Below, in pieces: positions 53,118 to 63,180 of a DNA stretch of 64,000 nucleotides. The stretch comes from Pleomorphomonas sp. (lineage in GTDB: Bacteria > Pseudomonadota > Alphaproteobacteria > Rhizobiales > Pleomorphomonadaceae): assembly GCA_029976075.1 (NCBI GenBank), contig JARKNW010000020.1:1-64000 (forward strand), in the 5' to 3' direction. Made by a program: the position numbers and the translations under genes. The notes beneath the pieces are model-generated. The model saw only the letters and a list, made by a program, of their open reading frames with translations. It was not told where the DNA came from and made no database searches. Each line of letters opens with the position of its first letter. Within the stretch, counting starts at the first letter, position 1.

Positions 53118-54068
53118 TCAGGCAGCCCTGGTGAAGCGGCGCGGATGAAGAGGGCCTTGTTCGGCTCCAACTGCGGTCAGGAGATTGGCAATATCGGAGA
53201 GATCGCGAACAGAGAGCTCGATTTCCGGGGCGGCCGCCGTGGCCGCGATCTGCTCGGGATTCCGAGCCCCGACGACGACACTGGCTACCCCCGGCCACAT
53301 CAGGCTCCAGGCTGCGGCGACGGCTGACGGCGCGGCGTGCCGGCGCGAGCCGATCGTTTGAAGGAGGCGTCTCAGCGGCTCGATGGAAGGGAGTTCGTCG
53401 TCCGCATCCTTCCGGCGATGTGCCGACATCAACTCGCCGCCTGCCAGCGTCCGGTAGGCAATGACTGCGGGGGCACCCACCCTTCGCCACAAAAGTTCGC
53501 TGTCGCCTACACGGCGATCGATCAATGACAGTTCGACATAGACGGCGTCGCAACTGCCGATCCGCTCGGCCCGTTCTAGCTGGGCGCTGTCTGGCGCGAT
53601 CAGACCGACCGATCGAGCGAGACCTCCCTGCTTGAAATCGAGGAGTGTCGACCAGGCCTCCTCGAAAAGCGCATCGTCGCCGGTGTCGATGTGGAGCTTG
53701 ACGAGATCGACGGCTGATACCCCAAGACGCCGCAGCGAGCGCTCCATCTGCTGGCGCAGGCGGCGCGGTTCCATTGTTGGCAATCGTGTTGCGCGCCGTG
53801 AGCGGCCGTCCCAGTCAAAACCGACCGCCGTGGCGATGAAGGGGCGATTGTCCGGGGACAGCGCCGAAAGCATCTGGCCGAGGAGCCGCTCGGCTCCGCC
53901 CTGCCCGAAGATGGCGTCGGTATCGATCCAGTTGAGGCCGAGGTCGAGAGCGCGCCGAAAGGTCGCATCGGCGAGGTCGTCGCCCTTGTTACCCGTGCCG
54001 AAGGCCGCAGTACCGAGCCCGACGCGCGATAGAGGTGCGCCGTTGATGGTGGTGAGGGCGTTCGACAT
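53118..54068 (-). CDS. Aldo/keto reductase family protein lacking two catalytic residues
   Basis: A 316-residue AKR-fold protein. The family order is clear: VGLGTAAFGTG, LDLGLNWIDTDAIFG, ERLLGQML, ERSLRRLGVSAVDLVKLHID and VVVGARNPEQI. Catalytic Asp49 and His126 are present, but the expected Tyr (D-A--YG) is Phe54 and the expected Lys (TKVG) is Ala81, so normal NADPH-dependent carbonyl reduction is doubtful. The start MSNALTT has GAGAGGA upstream. It stands alone on the minus strand. It may be a binding or regulatory protein, or an enzyme using other chemistry. Confidence 0.85.
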   Translation of the reverse strand: MSNALTTINGAPLSRVGLGTAAFGTGNKGDDLADATFRRALDLGLNWIDTDAIFGQGGAERLLGQMLSALSPDNRPFIATAVGFDWDGRSRRATRLPTMEPRRLRQQMERSLRRLGVSAVDLVKLHIDTGDDALFEEAWSTLLDFKQGGLARSVGLIAPDSAQLERAERIGSCDAVYVELSLIDRRVGDSELLWRRVGAPAVIAYRTLAGGELMSAHRRKDADDELPSIEPLRRLLQTIGSRRHAAPSAVAAAWSLMWPGVASVVVGARNPEQIAATAAAPEIELSVRDLSDIANLLTAVGAEQGPLHPRRFTRAA

Positions 54069-54783
54069 TCGTCCTCTCTGCAAGTACCGCTCCGGTGGGA
54101 TTGCCAGAGGGATCCGACGATTTCCAAGAAAGGCTATCCAATATTCGCGCCAGCCATCAGATTTTCATTTTCGTTTTGGTGTCGGATACCGGAACGATAT
54201 GCCGCAACAGGCCGGCTTTGCCGCACGTCGATTGCCTGTACATCGCCGCCTGGCCGATATCCTTAGCCGGCCCGATCACCCCCGATCACCCGTTGGGTGG
54301 CGCCGAGCAAGTCTGGTTGGAAGCAATCTGGCGGCTTTGAGGGGCGCCGGCGTCATCTGACGAGCAGATGGTGGAAACATCGAGCCGCGCGGAAACGAAG
54401 CCCAACTTGGATTTGACGACGAGGAGAACAAGCAAAGGCCAGAAAAAGAGCAGGATCATCAGGAGGATGGCCATGAGCAACCTGGCGGCGACGCCTGCAC
54501 GGATAAGGGAGCGAGTGCTTCCACTCTTCCATCGGATCTCTTGGCGGCTCACGAGAGGGCTCCATCAGCGCTGATCTGATCGAACTAGGGGCTGCCTGAA
54601 TACTGTTCGCGCCACTCGACAGGACTCGTGGACAATTGATGGAGACTGCGTCGAGATCGGCCCCTCGGTGGAGACGGCGAACGTGGTGGCTGTACCGCGT
54701 CCACGAAATCTCCACAAAACATCCGCCGGATGTCGACAGACAAATGGGACCCAGTCTGCGAAATCGATCATCGGACGGACTCC
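54069..54783. other. Gap between the aldo/keto reductase and the RND operon
   Basis: About 715 bases with, at most, one small membrane protein frame (54286-54552, minus). The part after 54560 should contain the RND operon promoter; no clear operator was found. Confidence 0.4.
54286..54552 (-). CDS. Possible small single-span membrane protein
   Basis: An 88-codon frame starting at GTG, with GGAG about ten bases upstream. A basic N-terminus precedes a strongly hydrophobic stretch (LLMAILLMILLFFWPLLVLLVV) and a polar tail, the profile of a small inner-membrane protein. No family is recognised and the neighbours give no support, so it could be a chance frame. Confidence 0.3.
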   Translation of the reverse strand: MSRQEIRWKSGSTRSLIRAGVAARLLMAILLMILLFFWPLLVLLVVKSKLGFVSARLDVSTICSSDDAGAPQSRQIASNQTCSAPPNG

Positions 54784-55944
54784 ATGTCGCGCACGTATCT
54801 CCCCAGGCTCGTCTTGCTCTCCGCAGCCATCGCGTCTGTGGCAGTCCTTGCCCACTGGGTCGCGGGCGCCGGATCCGAGGGTCTGGAAGTTGCCGAGGAG
54901 ACTCCGGTCGAGGTCGAAGTCAGCACGCTCTCGCCTACGCGAATGACGCTTTATGACGAGCTTCCCGGTCGCGTGGCGGCATATCGTCGGGTCGAAATCC
55001 GGCCTCAGGTGGGCGGGCTCATCATCAAGCGTCTGGTGGACGAAGGAGCGAGCGTCGAACAGGGGCAAGTCCTGTTTCAGATCGATACCGCGACGTTGAA
55101 GGCCGATCTTGAAACGGCGGAGGCCGGACTGAAGCGAGCTAGGGCCGCCGAGGCGCATGCCAAGCGTGGTCTGGAGCGCGCGGATGCGCTGTTGGCCAAG
55201 AACGTCACGAGCCGCGAGCAGAACGACAACGCCCGCAATGAACTTGCGTTGGCTGAGGCCAACCTGGCGGAGGCACAAGCCATAGTGGACCGGCGCAGGC
55301 TGGACCTCGAGTTTGCTACCTTGCGCTCTCCCATCAGGGGGTACGTGGGAAGCGGCTTGGTGGATGTCGGCGGACTGGCCTCGCCATCGTCGGAGCGCGC
55401 CCTGGCCGTGGTGCAGGATGTCGAGCGTGTCTATGTCGATCTGCGGCTGCCCGCAGCGCGGCTAGACGCTTTGCAAATGGCTGCGGCGGATGACCTTGGT
55501 CCCGTCGAGATACTGACCGCTGGCGGTTCCTCCCATTCCCAACCGGGCAAGTTGATGTTCTCGGATGTCAGCGTGGATCCAGGTACCGGCAGTGCTTCGG
55601 TCCGCATCGAGGTCGAGAACCCAGACCTGACGCTGCTACCGGGCATGTATGTTCGCGCGAGGATGCCGCGTCGCATCTTGGCGGATGCACTTGTGGTGCC
55701 GGGGGATGCGGTCCTTCGAACGGGGGCCGGGAACGCGCAGGTCGTGGTGATAAGTCCTGCCGGCCAAGCCAGTCGACGGGATATTCGCTTGGGCGACGCC
55801 GTCGGTGAGGGCGTTGTTGCCACATCGGGCCTCAAGGCGGGCGAGGTCATTGCCATTCGCGGGCAGGATCGGCTGCAGGACGGCATGACCGTGCGCTCCG
55901 TCCTCGCTGAGGAAAACACCGCGCCAGCAACTGGCAAGCTGTAG
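54784..55944 (+). CDS. RND efflux membrane fusion protein (AcrA/MexA-like)
   Basis: A 386-residue periplasmic adaptor. An N-terminal hydrophobic segment (LVLLSAAIASVAVLAHWVAGAG) anchors or exports it. Then come the barrel-sandwich motif RRVEIRPQVGGLIIKRLVDEGASVEQGQVLFQID, an alpha-hairpin (about 95-170) and DLEFATLRSPIRGYVG, followed by beta-barrel and membrane-proximal domains. There is no lipobox. The start 54784 is favoured over ATG 54730 because it places the hydrophobic segment at the N-terminus. It lies 10 bases before the RND pump gene. Confidence 0.93.
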   Translation: MSRTYLPRLVLLSAAIASVAVLAHWVAGAGSEGLEVAEETPVEVEVSTLSPTRMTLYDELPGRVAAYRRVEIRPQVGGLIIKRLVDEGASVEQGQVLFQIDTATLKADLETAEAGLKRARAAEAHAKRGLERADALLAKNVTSREQNDNARNELALAEANLAEAQAIVDRRRLDLEFATLRSPIRGYVGSGLVDVGGLASPSSERALAVVQDVERVYVDLRLPAARLDALQMAAADDLGPVEILTAGGSSHSQPGKLMFSDVSVDPGTGSASVRIEVENPDLTLLPGMYVRARMPRRILADALVVPGDAVLRTGAGNAQVVVISPAGQASRRDIRLGDAVGEGVVATSGLKAGEVIAIRGQDRLQDGMTVRSVLAEENTAPATGKL

Positions 55945-55954
55945 GTCGCGTTTC

Positions 55955-58900
55955 ATGTCGCAGTTTTTCATCGACCGTCCGGTGTTTGCCTGGGTCATTG
56001 CAATTTTCATCGCTTTGGCGGGTATCGTCGCAATCCCGCAGTTGCCCGTGGCGCGCTTTCCCGAGGTTGCGCCGCCCAGCATCAGCATCTTCACGACCTA
56101 CAATGGCGCCACGGCGCAGACCGTCAATGACAGTGTCGTTCTGCCGATCGAGAAGGAACTCTCAAGCGTCAGGAACGTGCTCTATTACGAGTCCACTGTC
56201 GATGCGACGGGGGGCGCCAGCATCCTCGTGACGTTCAAGCCCGGTACCAACCCGGAATTGGCGCAGGTCGACGTGCAGAACCGGCTGAAGAACGCCGAAG
56301 CGCGTCTTCCCGAGGTCGTGCGTCGGGCAGGCGTCAACGTCGAGGCGGCGGAATCCGGATTTCTGATGGTCATTACGCTGAAGTCGCGGAGCGGTGCCAC
56401 GGAAGAACTGGCCCTGGGCGACTATCTCAATCGCAACCTGTCCGAAGAGTTGAAGCGTTTGCCGGGCGTCGGGCGTGTGCAGCCGTTCGGGGCTGAGCGC
56501 GCCATGCGCGTTTGGGTGGATCCTGCAAAACTCGCGGCCTATGGCTTGACCATGTCGGATGTGACCGAAGCCATTGCACGTGAAAATGCCCAGGTATCTC
56601 CGGGGCGTGTCGGGGATGAGCCGACCGTTCCCGGAACAAGGACATCGACCCCGCTGACCGTGCAGGGGCAACTGACCAAGCCCGAGGAGTTCGCCGCGAT
56701 CCCGTTGCGAGCACAAGCCGACGGCTCGCGCTTGCTACTGTCGGACGTTGCGAGAGTGGAGTTGGGTGCGCAGACACTGGCGTTCAGCGTCAGCAGCAAT
56801 GGCAAGCCAGCTGCCGCCGCGGCGATCCAGTTGTCGCCCGGTGCCAATGCCGTGCGCACCGCTGCGACCATCGAGCAGCGTCTTGCCGAACTGCGAACCA
56901 GCATTCCCAAGGACATGGAGGTTTCGATCTCGTTCAACACCGCACCTTTCGTCAAGGTCTCCATCGTCAAGGTGGTGCAGACGCTGGCCGAGGCGATGGT
57001 GCTGGTGTTCCTCGTGATGCTCCTGTTCCTTCAGAAGGTTCGCTACACCCTGATCCCCGCCATTGTGGCTCCGGTGGCACTGCTGGGGACCTTCGCGGTG
57101 ATGATGGCCGCAGGCTATTCGATCAATGTACTGACCATGTTCGGCATGGTGCTGGCCATCGGCATCATCGTGGATGATGCCATCGTCGTGGTCGAGAATG
57201 TCGAGCGCATCATGACCCGGCAGGGCCTGTCGCCCAAGGACGCCACGCGCCAGGCCATGCGCGAAATCTCCGGGGCTATCGTTGGCATCACGCTGGTACT
57301 TTCGGCCGTCTTCATCCCCATGGGCATGGCCGGCGGCTCGGTGGGCGCGATCTATCGCCAGTTCACCATGTCGATGTCGGTTTCGATCCTGCTTTCGGCC
57401 TTCCTCGCGCTGACGCTGACGCCGGCACTCTGTGCGACCCTTCTCAAACCTGCGTCGGGAGCTGCGAAGGCTGGCTTCTTCGGTTGTTTCAATCGCTGGT
57501 TCGACGCGGTGACTGCGCGTTACACGGGCCGGGTCGCCTGGATGCTGCGGCGTGGCGGACGGATGCTTGTGGTCTATGCCGCGCTTTTGGTTGTTGCCGG
57601 CTTGGGCTACACGCAAATTCCAACGGCCTTTGTTCCGGAGGAGGATCAAGGCAGCTTCATGGCCATGTTCGAACTGCCCGCTGGTGCTACTGCCGAGCGG
57701 ACTCGCGAAATCGTCGCAGCCTATGAGGCTCATACGGCAAGGCGTCCCGACATCGCGGATAATACGGTGATCCTGGGTTTCGGCTTTTCCGGCTCAGGGC
57801 CAAACGCCGCGCAGGCCTTCACCAGCCTCAAGGATTGGAGCGAGCGCAAGACGACCGTGAACGAGGAAGTTGCCGCAGCACAGGCTGCAATGGCCAAAAT
57901 CCCCGAGGGGACCGCCATGATCATGAAGCCACCGGCGATTGAATCGCTGGGCACGACCTCAGGCTTCTCGCTGCGTCTTGAGGACCGCGCCAGCCAGGGC
58001 CCGGCCGCACTGAAGGCAGCCGAGGATCGGCTGATCGCGTCGGCCTCACAAAGCAGGCTGGTGACCGGTATCATGACAGAAGGCCTGCCCGATGGTCAGA
58101 GCATTTCGCTCCTGATCGACCGTCAGAAGGCGCAGGCGTTCGGGGTTCCGTTTTCCGCGATCAGCGACACGATCTCGACGGCAATCGGCTCGAACTACAT
58201 CAACGACTTTCCGAACCAGGGACGCCTTCAGCAGGTGATCGTCCAAGCCGATGCTCCCGCGCGGATGCATGTCGAGGACGTGCTGCGCCTTGAAGTGCGC
58301 AACATGACTGGCGGCATGGTACCGCTGTCGGAAGTTGTCACGCCGATTTGGGGAACGTCGTCGCTGCAGAAAACACGCTACAACGGTTATCCCGCAGTGC
58401 GCATCTCTGGTTCTGCGGCGCCTGGCGTTTCCAGTGGCGTGGCAATGGCCGAGATGGAGCGTTTGTCGCGGCAACTGCCTCAGGGGTTCGCACTCGAATG
58501 GACGGGGCAGTCCTTGCAGGAAAAACAGTCTGCCTCGCAGGCTCCCTTGTTGCTGATGTCTTCGATGCTTGTCATCTTCCTGGTACTGGCCGCGCTTTAC
58601 GAAAGCTGGTCGATTCCGCTGGCCGTCATGCTGATCGTGCCCTTGGGCGTACTCGGTGCCGTCCTCGCGGTTCTGATGAGGGGAATGGAGAACGACGTCT
58701 TCTTCAAGGTCGGCCTCATTACTATCATTGGCCTTTCCGCCAAGAACGCTATTCTGTTGGTAGAGTATGCCCGCCATCTGCAAGAGCAGGGAATGGGGCT
58801 GCCCAGGTCTGTGCTGAAGGCCGCGCGACTGAGACTGCGGCCAATCCTGATGACTTCGCTCGCCTTCATTCTGGGCGTCATTCCGCTGATGATCGCACAT

Positions 58901-59098
58901 GGTGCCGGCTCGGAAATACAGAATGCCATCGGCACGGGAGTTTTCGGTGGCATGCTGACGGCAACCGTGCTGGCGGTTTTCTTTGTGCCTGTGCTCTATG
59001 TGGCGGTCAGCCGACTGGCCGTTGCGTCGGTAGCGCGACCGCAATCGCACAAGCGTCCTGTTTGGCCGCATGATCCGCTTCTGAAAGACCTCCCATGA
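55955..59098 (+). CDS. RND multidrug efflux pump (AcrB/MexB-like, HAE1 family)
   Basis: A 1047-residue inner-membrane pump, the full length of the family. It starts MSQFFIDRPVFAWVIAIFIALAG, has FVPEEDQGSFMAMFELPAGAT at the second half, and GIIVDDAIVVVENVER in helix 4, where the paired aspartates carry protons; the partner lysine region lies in the later transmembrane block (GLSAKNAILLVEYA). Twelve transmembrane segments and two large periplasmic loops are evident. It exports drugs with the adaptor encoded upstream and an outer-membrane channel not encoded here. Its stop overlaps the response-regulator start (ATGA). Confidence 0.96.
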   Translation: MSQFFIDRPVFAWVIAIFIALAGIVAIPQLPVARFPEVAPPSISIFTTYNGATAQTVNDSVVLPIEKELSSVRNVLYYESTVDATGGASILVTFKPGTNPELAQVDVQNRLKNAEARLPEVVRRAGVNVEAAESGFLMVITLKSRSGATEELALGDYLNRNLSEELKRLPGVGRVQPFGAERAMRVWVDPAKLAAYGLTMSDVTEAIARENAQVSPGRVGDEPTVPGTRTSTPLTVQGQLTKPEEFAAIPLRAQADGSRLLLSDVARVELGAQTLAFSVSSNGKPAAAAAIQLSPGANAVRTAATIEQRLAELRTSIPKDMEVSISFNTAPFVKVSIVKVVQTLAEAMVLVFLVMLLFLQKVRYTLIPAIVAPVALLGTFAVMMAAGYSINVLTMFGMVLAIGIIVDDAIVVVENVERIMTRQGLSPKDATRQAMREISGAIVGITLVLSAVFIPMGMAGGSVGAIYRQFTMSMSVSILLSAFLALTLTPALCATLLKPASGAAKAGFFGCFNRWFDAVTARYTGRVAWMLRRGGRMLVVYAALLVVAGLGYTQIPTAFVPEEDQGSFMAMFELPAGATAERTREIVAAYEAHTARRPDIADNTVILGFGFSGSGPNAAQAFTSLKDWSERKTTVNEEVAAAQAAMAKIPEGTAMIMKPPAIESLGTTSGFSLRLEDRASQGPAALKAAEDRLIASASQSRLVTGIMTEGLPDGQSISLLIDRQKAQAFGVPFSAISDTISTAIGSNYINDFPNQGRLQQVIVQADAPARMHVEDVLRLEVRNMTGGMVPLSEVVTPIWGTSSLQKTRYNGYPAVRISGSAAPGVSSGVAMAEMERLSRQLPQGFALEWTGQSLQEKQSASQAPLLLMSSMLVIFLVLAALYESWSIPLAVMLIVPLGVLGAVLAVLMRGMENDVFFKVGLITIIGLSAKNAILLVEYARHLQEQGMGLPRSVLKAARLRLRPILMTSLAFILGVIPLMIAHGAGSEIQNAIGTGVFGGMLTATVLAVFFVPVLYVAVSRLAVASVARPQSHKRPVWPHDPLLKDLP

Positions 59099-59793
59099 AC
59101 AACGCACTGATCCTCATCATTGAAGACGAGCCCGAGATCGCAGAGATCATCGAGACGTATTTCTCCCGCGAGGGGTTTCGTGTGATCACGGCAGGCGATG
59201 GCACCATCGGTCTCACCCACCATCAGCGGCTTCGTCCCGATCTGGTGGTGCTGGACATCAAGCTGCCTGGCGTGGATGGCTATGAAGTGCTCGCTGCGAT
59301 CCGCAGGCGAGGCGACACACCCGTCATCATGGTCACTGCCCTCGCGGAGGACCTCGACAAGCTGCAAGCCTTGCGTATCGGCGCCGATGACTACGTCGTC
59401 AAGCCGTTCAATCCGTTGGAAGTCGTTGCCCGCGCGAAGGCCGTCTTGCGTCGTACGATGGGGCGCACAAGCGAGCAGGTTCTGCGTGTCGGGTCGTTGG
59501 CGGTCGATCCGCAGGCCTATAGGGCCACGGTCGACAGCGGCGCGGGGCAGATGACGCTGGACCTCACTCGGACCGAGTTCCGAATCCTCGCCCATATGGC
59601 AGCCGCTCCCGACCGCGCGTTCGAGCGTTCCGAGCTGGTCGATGCCTGTCTTCCTGAAAGCGAAGCCCTCGACCGAACCGTGGACAGCCATGTCAGCAAC
59701 CTGCGGCGCAAGCTTGCGGCCGCTGGGGCGGATGGTCTTTTGGTCGGCGTTCGAGGGGTCGGCTACCGTTTGGACAGTAACCATGGGCGGTAA
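59095..59793 (+). CDS. Two-component response regulator, OmpR/PhoB family (BaeR-like)
   Basis: A 232-residue regulator. The receiver domain has the acidic pair IIEDEPEI, the phosphorylation site Asp54 (VVLDIKLPG), a Thr near 81 and Lys103 (DDYVVKPFNP). The C-terminal winged helix contains LTRTEFRILAHM and SNLRRKLAAAG-VRGVGYRL. Its start overlaps the RND stop and its end overlaps the kinase start, so pump and control genes are one transcript. It probably activates this operon under envelope stress or toxic compounds. Confidence 0.94.
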   Translation: MNNALILIIEDEPEIAEIIETYFSREGFRVITAGDGTIGLTHHQRLRPDLVVLDIKLPGVDGYEVLAAIRRRGDTPVIMVTALAEDLDKLQALRIGADDYVVKPFNPLEVVARAKAVLRRTMGRTSEQVLRVGSLAVDPQAYRATVDSGAGQMTLDLTRTEFRILAHMAAAPDRAFERSELVDACLPESEALDRTVDSHVSNLRRKLAAAGADGLLVGVRGVGYRLDSNHGR

Positions 59794-60853
59794 TCTGAAC
59801 TCCCGTATCATTCGGGCAATGATCATGCTGACCCTGATGGCCTTCGTGGTCGTCTATTTCGGCCTGTTGACCTATTTCTTCTTCATCTATGACTGGCTTT
59901 ATCCCGACGCGACCTATGACGAGAGCTGGCGGCTTGGGGATACGGTCACGCTGGGGCTTCTGCTCGGCATCGGCATACTGACGGCGTCGCTTGTGGGCTG
60001 GCGTCTGGCGCGCCAGATCGTCGAGCCGTTGAAGTCCGTGGCGGGGGCGGCACGCAAGATTGCCAAGGGCGATTTCTCCGCCCGCGCATCCATTGCCGTT
60101 CGAGGCTTCGGCGAAGCGGGCGATCTGGTTGTTGACTTCAATCAGATGGCCGAGAGACTGCAGCGTGCTCAGTCCGAACTGAAATACTCGAACTCGGCCA
60201 TCGCGCATGAACTGCGCACGCCGCTGACCATTCTGCGCGGCCGCCTGCAGGGGCTGCTCGACGGTGCTTTTACCCCCAGCCCTGAACTCTACGGACGGCT
60301 GATCACCCATGTCGACGATCTCTCGGCGATCGTCGAGGAGTTGCGCACATTGGCGTTGAACAACGCCGGCCAGCTCGAACTGGACTGCACGAGACTCGAT
60401 CTGGCGGTAGAGACCGAAGGCGCGCTGATATCCCTTGAGGATCAACTGGCTTCGGCCGGCATTACGGTCGTGCGCCAACTGGACAGTGCCCCCGCGTTTG
60501 CCGATCGGGCACGGCTGCGGCAGGCCGTTGTCGCCATTCTGGATAACTGCCGACGTTATGCGCCAAAGGCACAAGTGCGTCTCGAAACAGGCGTCGCGGA
60601 TCAGCATGTCTTTTTCCGCTGTTCCGACAATGGCCCCGGACTGTCGGAGGAAAACCGCGCTCGTGCGTTCGAACGTTTCTGGCGCGCCGACGACTCCCGT
60701 GGCCGCAGTCTCGGCGGTTCGGGGTTGGGGCTGTCGATCGTCAAGGCCATCGCCGAGGCTCATGGTGGCGATGCGATCATCCTTCCCTCCGACCGGCCAG
60801 GCCTTGCAATCGAAATTCGCCTGCCCCTCGCGTCTGCGACCGATACCGACTGA
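59783..60853 (+). CDS. Sensor histidine kinase (BaeS-like)
   Basis: A 356-residue membrane kinase with two transmembrane helices (about residues 11-37 and 55-75), a very short periplasmic loop of about 20 residues between them, a HAMP domain, the phosphorylated His142 (SAIAHELRTPLTILRG), and ATP-binding boxes N (AILDNCRRYAP), G1 (FRCSDNGPGLSEENR), F (AFERFWRADDS) and G2 (GGSGLGLSIVKAIAEAHGG). The start MGGNLNSR overlaps the response-regulator gene by 11 bases. The minimal periplasmic loop suggests it senses a signal within or near the membrane. Confidence 0.93.
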   Translation: MGGNLNSRIIRAMIMLTLMAFVVVYFGLLTYFFFIYDWLYPDATYDESWRLGDTVTLGLLLGIGILTASLVGWRLARQIVEPLKSVAGAARKIAKGDFSARASIAVRGFGEAGDLVVDFNQMAERLQRAQSELKYSNSAIAHELRTPLTILRGRLQGLLDGAFTPSPELYGRLITHVDDLSAIVEELRTLALNNAGQLELDCTRLDLAVETEGALISLEDQLASAGITVVRQLDSAPAFADRARLRQAVVAILDNCRRYAPKAQVRLETGVADQHVFFRCSDNGPGLSEENRARAFERFWRADDSRGRSLGGSGLGLSIVKAIAEAHGGDAIILPSDRPGLAIEIRLPLASATDTD

Positions 60854-60862
60854 GACGATCCC

Positions 60863-62644
60863 ATGAACCGTGAACTGACCGAACCAGACGACTATGCCGA
60901 TCTGGCCTCCCAGCACGTCTCGTTGAGGCGCGTTCTGTCGCTCTTTCTGCCCTATCGTACCCGCATTGGCGGCGTCGTGCTGCTGATGGTGCTCGCCTCG
61001 GCAGTTGGCTTGCTGGGGCCATTTCTTCTGCGGTCCATCATCGATAGCGCACTGCCACAACATGATCTCGGCCAACTGATCTGGCTGGTTTCGGGCATGG
61101 TCACGGCCGCACTGGTTTCGGCTGGCATCGGGGCGTTGCAGGTCATCATCTCATCTCGCATTGGGCAGGCGATCCTGCACGATCTGCGCGTGCGCCTCTA
61201 TTCGCATCTGCAAAGCCTGTCTTTGCGATTTTTCATCGGTACGCGGGTAGGCGAGGTGCAGTCGCGCATCGCCGGAGACATTGCCGGATTGCAGTCGCTG
61301 GTGACCGAGACCGCCAACGAACTGGGCCGTTCGCTAAGCGCGGTCATCATGACCGCTGTGGCCATCGTACTGCTCGACTGGCGCCTGGCACTTTTCGTTC
61401 TGCTGATCGTGCCCGGTTCGGTACTGATCAGTGCCCGCGTGGCCCAGATTCGTGAGGCACTGACCTACGAGCAGCAAGCCCGTGTCGCCGATATGTCGGC
61501 CACTGTGCAGGAGACCCTGTCTGCCTCGGGCATCATCCTCGCGAGAACCATGGGACGCGGCTCTCACCTGACCCAACGCTTCGCCCGCCTTTCAAAGGAT
61601 CTGGCAAGGCTGGAAGTCAGGTCTCATACCGCTGGCGAATGGCAATGGTCGCTGATCAGCTTCGCTCTGGCAGTGTTGCCAGCCATGACATTGCTGGCAG
61701 GCGGCCTGCTGATGCACACCGACACCCCGGCGACCATCGGCACCCTGGTTGCGATGATCGCTCTGCAGGAGCAACTGCTCTGGCCTTTCGAACAGGTGCT
61801 GGAAATCGGCCGCGATATGCGCAAGACACGTGCACTGTTCGCTCGAATTTTTGAGTATCTCGACAAACCGGTCGAAATTACCGAGCGTCTAAACCCGGTG
61901 ATCATTCCTCGTAGCGTCATGCGCGGCGAGGTACGTCTTGAGAACGTTTGCTTCGCCTATCGAGATGATGGCCGCCAGGCACTCCACGACATCAGCTTGA
62001 CCATTCCGGCGGGCAGCCGCGTCGCCATTGTCGGCCCTACCGGCTCAGGAAAGACGACGCTGGGCTATCTGTTGGCGCGGCTCTACGACGTGGACAGCGG
62101 TGCAGTTCTCTTCGACGATGTGAACCTGCGCGACCTCAGCTTCGACACGTTGTCGCAAATGCTGGGGGTCGTTTCGCAGGAGCCCTACCTGCTGCACGCG
62201 TCGGTGGCCGAGAACTTGCGTTTTGCAAAGCCCGAAGCAACGGACAAGGAGCTGATCGCCGCTGCCAGGATAGCCCAGATCCACAGCCATATCGCCAGCC
62301 TTGCCGAAGGCTATGACATGCTGGTTGGTGAAGGTGGTTACCGGTTCTCTGGCGGCGAAAAGCAGCGTCTGGCGCTGGCTCGAACCATTCTGCGTGACCC
62401 GCCCGTGTTGCTTCTGGATGAAGCGACCAGCGCGCTCGATACCCGTACCGAGCGGGCCATGTCGCTGGCACTGGAGGGCATGTCGAAGGGTCGCACAACG
62501 ATCACCATTGCGCACCGGCTTTCGACGGTGCGTCACGCCGACCAGATCGTGGTTCTGCAGGCCGGTCGCATCGTTGAGCGAGGCACGCATGACGAACTCG
62601 CTGAGCTTGGCGGCCTTTACGCAAACCTGCTTCGGGAAGCATAG
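60863..62644 (+). CDS. ABC exporter, fused permease and ATPase (MsbA/BmrA-like)
   Basis: A 593-residue half-transporter. Six transmembrane helices lie in residues about 35-330, with long intracellular loops, followed by an ATPase with Walker [14 protein letters not shown]-loop [12 protein letters not shown], signature [17 protein letters not shown], Walker [14 protein letters not shown] and the H-loop [12 protein letters not shown]. It should work as a homodimer exporting lipids, drugs or peptides. It begins 9 bases after the kinase stop, so it is in the RND two-component operon, an uncommon combination. Confidence 0.94.
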   Translation: MNRELTEPDDYADLASQHVSLRRVLSLFLPYRTRIGGVVLLMVLASAVGLLGPFLLRSIIDSALPQHDLGQLIWLVSGMVTAALVSAGIGALQVIISSRIGQAILHDLRVRLYSHLQSLSLRFFIGTRVGEVQSRIAGDIAGLQSLVTETANELGRSLSAVIMTAVAIVLLDWRLALFVLLIVPGSVLISARVAQIREALTYEQQARVADMSATVQETLSASGIILARTMGRGSHLTQRFARLSKDLARLEVRSHTAGEWQWSLISFALAVLPAMTLLAGGLLMHTDTPATIGTLVAMIALQEQLLWPFEQVLEIGRDMRKTRALFARIFEYLDKPVEITERLNPVIIPRSVMRGEVRLENVCFAYRDDGRQALHDISLTIPAGSRVAIVGPTGSGKTTLGYLLARLYDVDSGAVLFDDVNLRDLSFDTLSQMLGVVSQEPYLLHASVAENLRFAKPEATDKELIAAARIAQIHSHIASLAEGYDMLVGEGGYRFSGGEKQRLALARTILRDPPVLLLDEATSALDTRTERAMSLALEGMSKGRTTITIAHRLSTVRHADQIVVLQAGRIVERGTHDELAELGGLYANLLREA

Positions 62645-62842
62645 CCTCGTCGCGATCGATGGCGTCCCGGCCGCGAGAGGAGGGTAAGTCCGTCAGGGTG
62701 CCGCTGCCGAAACCGGCGATGGCGACCCGAAAGGTTTTCATGCGTCGACTCAGTCCACCTTGCAAACAGCTCATCGATACGGGCGAACACAATCATCTCC
62801 AAAGCGTTGCCGCTCGGATCCTGGAAAAGATCTTCAGAAGAT

Positions 62843-62919
62843 TGGCGCACCCGACAGGATTCGAACCTGTGACCTCTGCCTTCGGAGGGCAGCACTCTAT
62901 CCAGCTGAGCTACGGGTGC
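62843..62919 (-). tRNA. tRNA-Arg (anticodon CCG)
   Basis: On the minus strand the sequence folds as a cloverleaf. The acceptor stem is GCACCCG/CGGGTGC, the D arm GCTCAGCTGGATAGAGT, the anticodon stem CTGCC/GGCAG around CTCCGAA (anticodon CCG, reading CGG), and the T arm ACAGG-TTCGAAT-CCTGT. The discriminator base is G and CCA is encoded. Total 77 bases. Confidence 0.97.
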
Positions 62920-63130
62920 ATGGTTGCCGCAGACACGCGAAACACGGTTCGTATAGCCGAGTTCGCGGACAAGGCAAAGGGAAAAGCTATGCCCTCACCG
63001 CATGAAATGGGGAAAGGGAAACTGTGGCGCGCTGCAGCGAGTGTCACCCAGACGTTGACTCTCCCGGCAGTCGTTGGAGTTACTGGCCGGCACAGATGTT
63101 GGCGTCTTGAGTTGGGATATATCCATGCAA

Positions 63131-63159
63131 AAACGGCGCCGAGAGGATCGGCGCCGTTT
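63131..63159 (-). terminator. Intrinsic terminator of the repeat-protein gene
   Basis: AAACGGCGCC and GGCGCCGTTT are perfect 10-bp arms with a 9-base loop; on the minus strand the stem is followed by more T residues (TTTTTG), 22 bases after the stop of the gene at 63181-63519. Confidence 0.9.
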
Positions 63160-63180
63160 GGTCTGAAATCGCTGAGAGCG

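Noticed and set aside
54353..54715. A 120-codon minus-strand open frame before the RND operon
   Set aside because: It overlaps the alternative small membrane-protein frame, is Arg/Pro-rich without motifs, and covers the likely RND promoter.
62843..62919. tRNA-Arg as an attachment site of an integrated element
   Set aside because: No integrase gene and no direct repeat of the tRNA 3' end was found in the window.
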